Assembly: GCA_026647215.1 (NCBI GenBank)
Contig: JAPKHC010000053.1
Coordinates: 1 to 20,858, forward strand
Length of the DNA stretch: 20,858 bases
Reading direction: 5' to 3'
Source: F1-120-MAGs118 sp013360535
GTDB taxonomy: Bacteria; Planctomycetota; UBA1135; GCA-002686595
In this document: piece by piece, positions 1 through 5,655 of the stretch
Layout of the letters: each line of letters begins with the position of its first letter
How positions within the stretch are numbered: the first letter of the stretch is position 1
The notes under the pieces: model-generated
Seen by the model: the letters and a program-made list of their open reading frames with translations, nothing else
Told to the model about the DNA's origin: nothing
Database searches by the model: none
Program-made: the position numbers and the translations under genes

Positions 1-121
1 GCCTCTCGATCCCGTTCGGGCACTGAGTACCGGTCGAGGACGCCGCTCTTACCTTCGAGGACTTGGCCTCCAGCCGTCTCCGGCGATCCTCTCCCGGTGA
101 AGGTCGACCCCCATTCTCCAT
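1..121 (-). CDS. Possible 5' fragment of a gene running off the left edge (doubtful)
   Basis: An ATG at 121 on the minus strand opens a frame of 40 codons that reaches the window edge without a stop. It would encode a basic, hydrophilic N-terminus (MENGGRPSPGEDRRRRLEAK and onward). In its favour, a TATCTC hexamer (131-136, minus) lies 9 nt upstream, the same spacing as the -10-like boxes before other genes here. Against it, third codon positions are much poorer in G/C (AAT, GGT, CCT, TCA, AGA, GTA) than in the confident genes, there is no Shine-Dalgarno, and I recognise no family. It may be only open by chance. Confidence 0.15.
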   Translation of the reverse strand, partial: MENGGRPSPGEDRRRRLEAKSSKVRAASSTGTQCPNGIER

Positions 122-145
122 GGAGGTTGAGAGATACAAGGCTGT

Positions 146-246
146 CCCTTCTGGCCGCTGCCTTGCTTCTCCTGCGGCCAGAAGGGCTCGGGGGACGCTC
201 AATGCGTCCCCCGAGAAGCATCCCCCAAGCCGCGCGCTTCGCGCGG
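146..246. terminator. Cluster of three tandem hairpins downstream of the secreted protein gene
   Basis: Three perfect inverted repeats follow one another. Arms 146-158 and 174-186 form a 13-bp stem (CCCTTCTGGCCGC) with a 15-nt loop. Arms 187-198 and 204-215 form a 12-bp stem (CTCGGGGGACGC) with loop TCAAT. Arms 230-236 and 240-246 form a 7-bp stem (CCGCGCG) with a 3-nt loop. The first two abut with no gap. They lie 36 nt beyond the stop of the minus-strand gene ending at 282, so termination or 3'-end protection of that mRNA is the simplest reading. No long U tract follows on either strand. The rest of 1-281 holds nothing I can support. Confidence 0.6.
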
Positions 247-281
247 CGCGGCTGAGCTGGTTCCGCGACGTCAGTCGGCAA

Positions 282-1463
282 CTACGGGCAGAGCACGAAC
301 TCCAAACCGTCGGAAAGATTCGTCGTCTTGGGAGCGGGCGGGTCGCGGAACCAGGCTTGCGCATGGAACGTCTGCCCCGCGGTGCCGGGGGCGCCGAGCG
401 CGGTCGGGTTGGCGGAGAGGAAGGCGAGGAAGTCGTTGGAGAGCGAGCCGTCGCAGGCGCCGGCGGTGCCGCCGGTGAGCTGCGAGGGCAGGCGCTGCGT
501 CGGCGCCTTGACGCACAGGAAGCTCGAGCCCGTGCCCCACTGGGCGGCCTGCGGCCCGTTGATGCCGTAGAAGATCAGGCCCGACTTCTGGCCTTCGACG
601 TTGCTCGCGGTCAGCGTGAAGCCCGAGGCGGCGCCGGCGGTCGCCGTGCCGGTCGCGCTCATCGTCGAGACGCAGCCGTTCGTGGTCGTGCCGGCCGTGC
701 AGTACGCCACCGGGGCGGGGCACGAAGCGCCACCCGCGACGTAGGCGAGCGCGTTGGCCATCAGCAGGTCGCCGCCCGTGGTCCAGCCCGAGCCGGAGCA
801 GGTCGACGGCGGCGGATAGAAGCCGAGGTCGACGCGGCGCGGGTTCGCGCCTTCGGCGACGAGCACCTTGCCGTCCGACCACGAGGCGATCAGCGACGCA
901 CCGGCTTCGAGCGCGGTGCCGACCGGCCGCGAGCCGATGCTCCCGCCGACGAAGGTCGTCACGCCGGCCATGATCGGGTGCGCGGGCTGCGCGACGGTGC
1001 CGAGCGACGCGGCGCCGCTGGCGCTGCCGGACTGGTCGAGCACGACTTCGTACCCCGTCTGCCAACGGCCGCCAATGTTGCGGCCCGTGGTCAGCGAGCT
1101 GTTGGCGAACACCGCGACGACGACGACGCCACCGGCATCGACGTAGTCGGCGAGCACGTCACCCCACGCGTTGTTGTCGGCGGGCGTGTTGTTCGTCCAG
1201 CACAGCAGCGCGTCGTACTGCTGGAGCTGCTGCAACGTCGGCGTGCCGGTGCCGGTCGTCGTCACGTTGATGATGTCGACGGTCGCGAATTGGTTGGTCG
1301 CGAGCAACGCCGTCTGGACGGTCGTCCACTGGCAGGCAGTGTTGGTGGTCGAGGCAGCGCCGCAGAGCGCGACGTTGAGGGTGCCTTGGGAGAACGCGAG
1401 CGGCGCGAGCAGCGCGGCGAACGCGGGGATCAGGATGCGACGGGTCGACTGGAACGGATTCAT
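282..1463 (-). CDS. Secreted protein: ThuA-like N-terminal region plus planctomycete-type C-terminal exoprotein domain
   Basis: The product has 393 residues. Residues 1-25 are a signal peptide (basic RR, hydrophobic stretch, cut near AFS/Q26). Residues 28-245 resemble the class I glutamine-amidotransferase-like/ThuA fold: alternating hydrophobic strands, YDALLCWT (83-90), an ADYVDAGGVVVVAVF strand-turn (105-119), and HPIMAGVTTF (162-171), a phrase common in ThuA-like proteins. No catalytic triad could be assigned. Residues 254-393 form a cysteine-containing beta domain (CTAGTTTNGC, GLIFYG, ACDGSLSNDF, WFRDPP, LSDGLEFV) seen at the C-terminus of many exported planctomycete proteins. The start at 1463 puts the signal peptide at the N-terminus and has AGAGG a few bases upstream; longer in-frame starts would bury it. 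It lies 113 bp downstream of the B3/B4 gene. Substrate unknown. Confidence 0.85.
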   Translation of the reverse strand: MNPFQSTRRILIPAFAALLAPLAFSQGTLNVALCGAASTTNTACQWTTVQTALLATNQFATVDIINVTTTGTGTPTLQQLQQYDALLCWTNNTPADNNAWGDVLADYVDAGGVVVVAVFANSSLTTGRNIGGRWQTGYEVVLDQSGSASGAASLGTVAQPAHPIMAGVTTFVGGSIGSRPVGTALEAGASLIASWSDGKVLVAEGANPRRVDLGFYPPPSTCSGSGWTTGGDLLMANALAYVAGGASCPAPVAYCTAGTTTNGCVSTMSATGTATAGAASGFTLTASNVEGQKSGLIFYGINGPQAAQWGTGSSFLCVKAPTQRLPSQLTGGTAGACDGSLSNDFLAFLSANPTALGAPGTAGQTFHAQAWFRDPPAPKTTNLSDGLEFVLCP

Positions 1464-1536
1464 CACGGCCTCTGGGGAGCGAGTTGGGGACAACGAGCGC
1501 GAGAACCTCGCCTCGCTTCCCAAGATGCCCCCAATT

Positions 1537-1558
1537 CCCCACGGCGCAAGCCGCGGGG
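1537..1558 (-). terminator. Hairpin between the B3/B4 gene and the secreted protein gene
   Basis: On the minus strand CCCCGCGGC and GCCGTGGGG pair over 9 bp (one G-U) around a TTGC loop. It begins 18 nt after the stop of the gene ending at 1577. No U tract follows, so it may be an attenuator or a weak or factor-assisted terminator. Confidence 0.35.
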
Positions 1559-1576
1559 CCGCGAAATCAGGATTCC

Positions 1577-2197
1577 TTACGCGGGCTCGGTGGCCGCGCC
1601 GGCGCGCTCGAGCAGCTCGCGGTACCAGGCTGTCGCCCGCTCGACGTGCGGCTCGAACTCCCGCACGCCCCACACGACCGACAGCGTGCTGCGCGTCCCG
1701 GGGTGCGTCTTCGTGCGCTGCGCGTCCTTGACCGCGTTGGCGCACGGGCCGTCGGCGTCGAACAAGTTGAGCAGGCCCTCGATGTCGATCGTCTGGCCCG
1801 AAGCGTTGAAGACGTAGCTCTCGCTGCCCGCGAGGCCGATGCGCAGCGGCGCGCGCGTGCGGTCGAGGTCGACGACGCTGATCGGCAGCCCCGAATGCAG
1901 GCTGACGGCGTTACAGGCGTCGACGGCGAGGTTGATGCGCGGGAGGCCGCCTTCGCTCGCGGCGCGCACGAGGTACTCGCTCGAGGGCTTGCCGCGACCG
2001 GTCGGCTTGTAGCCGCCGTGGCGCAGGAGGTCGCGCACGGCGCCGCGCAGCTCCTCCGTGCGCTTCACGGGCGCCTCGGCGGCGTCGGAATGCAGCGCGT
2101 GGAGCCATTCGGGCACGGCGATCTCGCCGAGCGCGACGGGAAAGCGGGTCACGAACGTGCGGGCGACTAGCAGCGGGTGCGGATCGAGCGTGAGCAT
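1577..2197 (-). CDS. Stand-alone B3/B4 domain protein (PheT editing-domain-like)
   Basis: The product has 206 residues and consists almost entirely of one B3/B4 domain, the fold that in the phenylalanyl-tRNA synthetase beta subunit clears mischarged Tyr-tRNA(Phe). Family landmarks are RTEELR (46-51), the substrate-pocket segment KPSSEYLVR (70-78), then NLAVDACNAVSLHSGLPIS (89-107), and DGPCANAVKDAQRTKT (149-164). No other synthetase part is present, so this is a free-standing COG3382-type protein, cytoplasmic, possibly a trans-editing factor; its substrate is unknown. I chose the start at 2197 because the sequence from MLTLDPHPLLV looks like a family N-terminus and a TACCCT box within GCGCTACCCT ends 8 nt upstream. 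An upstream in-frame ATG at 2263, preceded by GAGG, would add 22 unconvincing residues. Confidence 0.85.
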   Translation of the reverse strand: MLTLDPHPLLVARTFVTRFPVALGEIAVPEWLHALHSDAAEAPVKRTEELRGAVRDLLRHGGYKPTGRGKPSSEYLVRAASEGGLPRINLAVDACNAVSLHSGLPISVVDLDRTRAPLRIGLAGSESYVFNASGQTIDIEGLLNLFDADGPCANAVKDAQRTKTHPGTRSTLSVVWGVREFEPHVERATAWYRELLERAGAATEPA

Positions 2198-2205
2198 CGC
2201 GGCCA

Positions 2206-2211
2206 AGGGTA
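2206..2211 (-). promoter_or_regulatory. -10-like box TACCCT close to the B3/B4 gene start
   Basis: On the minus strand TACCCT sits in GCGCTACCCT, with 8 nt between it and the ATG at 2197. The same GCGCTANNCT pattern precedes the genes starting at 18318 and 18363. At this distance transcription would begin at or next to the start codon, implying a leaderless mRNA. No convincing -35 is visible. Confidence 0.4.
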
Positions 2212-2310
2212 GCGCCGCTCCGGCTTTTCCCCCATCCGGGCCAGCCTCCACGCGCGCATTCAAGCCTCGTGCACGGCCGCCCGATCCCGACGACGTCCCA
2301 CACCCCCGCC

Positions 2311-3033
2311 ATGCACTACGAAAAAGTCATCGCCGTCGTCCAAGCCCGCCTCGCCAGCCGCGGGCTGCCGGGCAAGGTCCTGCTCCCGATAGGCAGCGCC
2401 AGCGTGCTCGAACGCACGGTCGAACGCGTCGAGCGCATGCAGCGCATCGACGGCTTTCTCGTGGCGACGACGCGCGAGAGCGCCGACGATCGCATCGAGG
2501 AGCTGTGCTTCGCGCGCGGCTGGGCCTGCCGGCGCGGCTCGGAGTTCGACGTGCTCGACCGCGTGTGGCGCGCGGCGCACAGCGTGCAGGCCGAGCACGT
2601 GCTGCTCGTCGGCGGCGACCAGCCGCTGTTCGCGTGGCAGCAGGCCGAGGCGCTCGTCGACCACCACCTGCGCAACGGCGCCGACGTCACGCACAACCTG
2701 CCGTGCCACAAGAGCGGCCTGCCCGCGGGAACCGGTGCCGCGATGGTGCGCATGCAAGCCCTCGAGGTCGCGTGGCGCGAGGCCAACGGTCCCGGCGAGC
2801 GCGAGCACGCGCTCGACTTCCTGCTCAACCGTCCGCGCCGCTTCCGCACGTTCACGCTGCGCGCCCCGCCGGAGCTCGCGCGCCCGACCTACAGCTTCGA
2901 CATCGAGGACAGCGCCGATCTCGAGCGCCTGCGCCGCGTGCAGCGTGCGCTCGGCGAGCACGGCTGCGTCGACCTCGCGCGCGCCATCGCGCTGCTCGAC
3001 AGCGACGCCAGCGCTCGCGGCGTCGCGATGTGA
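2311..3033 (+). CDS. SpsF/NeuA-type cytidylyltransferase family protein
   Basis: The product has 240 residues, the full usual length of the SpsF-like branch of the CMP-sugar (CMP-Kdo synthetase-like) nucleotidyltransferases. Residues 8-24 carry the nucleotide-binding signature (VVQARLASRGLPGKVL). GRGSEFDVLDR-like sequence follows at 76-84, and GGDQPL (101-106) supplies the conserved metal/nucleotide-binding acidic residue. EREHALDFLLNRP (163-175) and RPTYSFDIEDSADLERLR (191-208) match the family C-terminal half. Such enzymes activate acidic or amino sugars for surface glycans or flagellin. No glycan cluster lies beside it, so the substrate is unknown. The ATG at 2311 lacks a Shine-Dalgarno; a GTG at 2269 would add 14 residues. 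The gene diverges from the B3/B4 gene across 113 bp. Confidence 0.85.
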   Translation: MHYEKVIAVVQARLASRGLPGKVLLPIGSASVLERTVERVERMQRIDGFLVATTRESADDRIEELCFARGWACRRGSEFDVLDRVWRAAHSVQAEHVLLVGGDQPLFAWQQAEALVDHHLRNGADVTHNLPCHKSGLPAGTGAAMVRMQALEVAWREANGPGEREHALDFLLNRPRRFRTFTLRAPPELARPTYSFDIEDSADLERLRRVQRALGEHGCVDLARAIALLDSDASARGVAM

Positions 3034-3046
3034 ACCCGCGCGACCC

Positions 3047-3075
3047 TTGACGCAGCCCGCGCGCCGCCGTCGACT
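3047..3075 (+). promoter_or_regulatory. Candidate sigma-70-type promoter before the lipoprotein gene
   Basis: TTGACG (3047-3052) is separated by exactly 17 nt from TCGACT (3070-3075). Start of transcription near 3082 would give a leader of about 57 nt that contains the GGAG ribosome-binding site at 3129-3132. The -35 is strong and the -10 is weak. Confidence 0.35.
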
Positions 3076-3138
3076 GCGACGCAGCGCCGGGTTCCCACTC
3101 GCCGGATCCCGGGCCACTCTCCCTGCCCGGAGTTCGCC

Positions 3139-4674
3139 ATGCGCCTGCGAAGCGCGTTCGTGTTGTCGCTCGGCCTGTTCCTCGCCTCGTGCGCCAGCCG
3201 GCGCGAGCAGCTCGAGCGGGTCGCGAAGGACTGGTGCGAGACGATCCGCGCCAGTCAGGTGATGCCGGTCTATCCGCTGACGCAGGACCTGCAGCCGGGT
3301 GACGTGTTCCTCGTCACGACGCCGATCGACGAGCAACACAAGGACTGGGAGAAGCGCGGCTACCTGCCGCTCAGCCACCACGTCGGCCGCATCGCGCCGT
3401 CGGGCTACGGGGATTTCTACGACTGGTCCTTCGCGCCGAAGGCCGGGCGCCCGCAGCCGCCGGATGCGGCCTCGATCTCGGGCGAGCACGTCCGCAAGGC
3501 CGAACCGGGCGTGCTCGTCGCGCCGCTGCGCGTCGGCTTCCCGAGCTACAGCTTCGCGGTGAGCCAGTCGTCGCAGCTCGCCGCCGCGCTGCCGATCAGC
3601 GGCATTCCCGTGGGACTGGGACTGCTTGGCACGAGCTCGGCCACGGGCTCGGTCGATCTCGAGGACGCGTGGACACTCGGCGTCGACGAGCTCTCGCTCT
3701 CCGCCGACCTGGAACAGTGGTACGGAGAGCGCCGCGCGCGCTTCGTGCCCTATGCCGCCGCGTCGAGCAACGGTCGTCCGGTCGCGTACCTGCGCGTCGT
3801 GTCGCGCGTGTTCGTCGTCGGCGCCGTGAAGGTGACGCTGTCCGACGCTTCGGCGCGCTCGCTGGGGCTCGACGTCGGCCTGCCGCAGAGCGTGGCGGGT
3901 TTCCTCGCGAAAACGCCGAAGGATCGCGAGCAGACGGCGGAGGAGACCGTCGCAAACTACGAGAGCGCGCTCGCGCGCGTGAACTCCTCGCTCGCCGAAT
4001 CCAAGGGCAAGGGTGGCTCGCTGCGGCTCGCCGCGGCGTCCTCGCGCACGCTCGTGATGGACGAGACCTTCGATCCGCCGATCGCGATCGGGTACCTCGG
4101 CTTCGACCGCGCGTTGTACGCCGACGGGACGCTCGGCCCCGCGCTCGCGACGATCCAGGTCGTCGACAGCGCGCAGGGTGCGGCGCTGTTCGAGCGCTTT
4201 CCGGTCGCACGCGCCTTCGCGGGGGCCGCCGGAATGCAGGCCTACGAGGCACTCAACGCCGTGAAGGGGCAGAGCGCCGCCGCGAGTCAGGCCGTCGCGG
4301 AGCTCGACGCGCTCGCACGCTTCACGCCCGCCGAAGGAGCGCCAGCGACCGAGTTCACGCGCGACCTCGAAGGCCGCGCGAGCGAGCGCGAGTGGCCCGA
4401 TGCCGCCGCGCAGGGCTACCGTCGCTTCGCGGCGTGGCGCGGATCGCTCGAGACTTCCGCGACGACGCTGCGCGGCCTGCTCGCCGGCGAGTACACGCTC
4501 GATCAGGACGCGGAAACCAGCGTGAAGGTGGTGGCCGGGAGCGAACTGGCGCGGCAGCTCGAGGCGCGGCTCGCGCGCATCGAGGCCGAGCTCGCCGACC
4601 CGGAAATCGAGCGCGCCCACGCACCCGCACGCCGCCGCGCCGTCGCCGCGCTCGCGTCGTTGCTCGATTCCTGA
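3139..4674 (+). CDS. Orphan lipoprotein, 511 residues
   Basis: Residues 1-18 form a textbook lipoprotein signal (charged MRLR, hydrophobic core, lipobox LASC with Cys18), so the protein should be membrane-anchored and face the periplasm or cell surface. I recognise no family for the rest. QPGDVFLVTTPIDEQ (53-67) opens a segment of mixed strands and helices without catalytic motifs. Several strand-rich stretches follow (for example RPVAYLRVVSRVFVVGAVKVTL). The last 60 or so residues (ELARQLEARLARIEAELADP) have heptad-like spacing suggesting a coiled coil. The start is fixed by GGAG 6 nt upstream. A 72-residue gene begins 38 nt after its stop and is probably cotranscribed. Function unknown. Confidence 0.85.
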   Translation: MRLRSAFVLSLGLFLASCASRREQLERVAKDWCETIRASQVMPVYPLTQDLQPGDVFLVTTPIDEQHKDWEKRGYLPLSHHVGRIAPSGYGDFYDWSFAPKAGRPQPPDAASISGEHVRKAEPGVLVAPLRVGFPSYSFAVSQSSQLAAALPISGIPVGLGLLGTSSATGSVDLEDAWTLGVDELSLSADLEQWYGERRARFVPYAAASSNGRPVAYLRVVSRVFVVGAVKVTLSDASARSLGLDVGLPQSVAGFLAKTPKDREQTAEETVANYESALARVNSSLAESKGKGGSLRLAAASSRTLVMDETFDPPIAIGYLGFDRALYADGTLGPALATIQVVDSAQGAALFERFPVARAFAGAAGMQAYEALNAVKGQSAAASQAVAELDALARFTPAEGAPATEFTRDLEGRASEREWPDAAAQGYRRFAAWRGSLETSATTLRGLLAGEYTLDQDAETSVKVVAGSELARQLEARLARIEAELADPEIERAHAPARRRAVAALASLLDS

Positions 4675-4712
4675 AGCCGCTGCCGCCCCGTCCCCAACTC
4701 CGGAGCCCTCGC

Positions 4713-4931
4713 ATGCCGCCCACCAGCTCGAAGAAACTGCTCTCGCTCGCGCCCGACTTCATCGAGGACCGCACGTCGATCAAGAAGCTGCAGGCGCAGG
4801 ACTCGAACGAGCGCCGCGCGGCGCTGCAGTTCGGCCTGGGCGGCAAGTGGGCCGCGGCGGACATCGCGATGCTCGAACGCATCGACGACGACACGCGCAA
4901 GCTCTACGGCTGGGCGATGTGGCGGCGCTGA
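4713..4931 (+). CDS. Small orphan protein, 72 residues
   Basis: The product is MPPTSSKKLLSLAPDF and onward, ending KLYGWAMWRR. It lies 38 nt downstream of the lipoprotein gene and has its own CGGAG ribosome-binding site with 7-nt spacing, which favours a real gene over chance. The protein is cytoplasmic by appearance: no signal peptide, no membrane segment, mostly charged helices (SIKKLQAQDSNERRAALQF, then DIAMLERIDDDTRKLYGW). I recognise no family. It could be a partner or regulator of the lipoprotein, but only position suggests that. Confidence 0.6.
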   Translation: MPPTSSKKLLSLAPDFIEDRTSIKKLQAQDSNERRAALQFGLGGKWAAADIAMLERIDDDTRKLYGWAMWRR

Positions 4932-4937
4932 GCGCCG
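4923..4937. terminator. Short hairpin around the stop codon between convergent genes
   Basis: CGGCGC and GCGCCG pair over 6 bp around TGA, which is itself the stop codon of the 72-residue gene. It lies in the 10-bp gap region before the convergent lipoprotein gene ending at 4942. It is small and without a U tract, so a terminator role is uncertain. Confidence 0.25.
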
Positions 4938-4941
4938 ACGC

Positions 4942-5655
4942 TCACCACAGCTCGGTGACGCGCAGCGTGAACGAGCCGTTCGCGAGCGACAGGCTCGACA
5001 CCTGCATCACGACCTGCCCCGTGCGTCGGGCCTCGAACTCGAGCTCGAGGTCGTTGGTCTCCAGCGACGCGACGCCGGGAGCGGCGAGCGCGAGGTGCGC
5101 GGGAAAACCCGTCGGAACGACCTCGACGCGGTAAAGCCGCCCGGCGAACACCTGCGTGAAGAGCGAGACCGGCGCTTCGGTGCCGGTGAGCGCGGGAGAG
5201 ACCGCGGCCTCGGCGGTGAAGACGGTGCGCTCGACGATGCGCTCGATCGCGAGGCGATAGGGCCCCGGTCGACCGAAGGCGTCGCCGACGTACACGAGCC
5301 ACGTTCCGGCGCGCAGCGGCAGGAGGTCGAGCTGCGCCCCGTTGCCGAGCGCCTGCGAGTCGTTGCCGCGCAGCGTCTCGTCGGGGCGGCCGTCGACGGG
5401 CCGGCACTCGAGGATCGGATCGAACTCGCCGCTGTCGCTGGTGAGCGAGACGCGCACGGGTTGGCGCGCCTCGAGCCGGACCTCGTGCACCACGTAGCGA
5501 ATCGCATTGCCCTGAACCTGCAGCGTCGGCGCGTCGTCGGCGATCTCGCCGCCGATCTCGACGCGAGCGAAGGCCGCCGGAGCGTCCGCATGCTCGACCG
5601 AGCTGCACGCGAACGCGAGCAGGCCGCACAGCGTCCATCCCAGGGCGCGCCTCAC
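4942..5655 (-). CDS. Lipoprotein with PPC-like beta modules, third gene of the exported operon
   Basis: The product has 237 residues. Residues 1-17 form a lipoprotein signal ending LLAFAC, with Cys17 as the acylation site; it is acceptable though not the ideal LA(G/S)C. Two segments resemble bacterial pre-peptidase C-terminal (PPC) beta modules. The first (about 50-145) has LEARQPVRVSLTSDSGEFDP, GNDSQ and RAGTWLVYVGDAFGRPGPYRL. The second (about 147-237) has FAGRLYRVEVVPTGFPAHL and ends in NGSFTLRVTEL. The start is GTG at 5655, which overlaps the upstream stop as GTGA and has GGAGG 7 nt before it. This 4-nt overlap implies translational coupling to the Sel1-repeat protein. Likely envelope-anchored and ligand-binding rather than catalytic. 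The exact role is unknown. Confidence 0.8.
   Translation of the reverse strand: MRRALGWTLCGLLAFACSSVEHADAPAAFARVEIGGEIADDAPTLQVQGNAIRYVVHEVRLEARQPVRVSLTSDSGEFDPILECRPVDGRPDETLRGNDSQALGNGAQLDLLPLRAGTWLVYVGDAFGRPGPYRLAIERIVERTVFTAEAAVSPALTGTEAPVSLFTQVFAGRLYRVEVVPTGFPAHLALAAPGVASLETNDLELEFEARRTGQVVMQVSSLSLANGSFTLRVTELW

Noticed and set aside
1..60. A possible tRNA 3' end or end of a plus-strand gene at the left edge
   Set aside because: The TCGATCC string lacks a proper T-arm stem, and none of the three short reading frames can be recognised.
63..1817. A 584-codon open frame on the plus strand
   Set aside because: Antisense to two recognisable minus-strand genes; crosses the triple-hairpin region; no motif.
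2260..4620. A 786-codon open frame on the minus strand
   Set aside because: It is antisense to the cytidylyltransferase and lipoprotein genes and has the low-complexity composition of a shadow frame.
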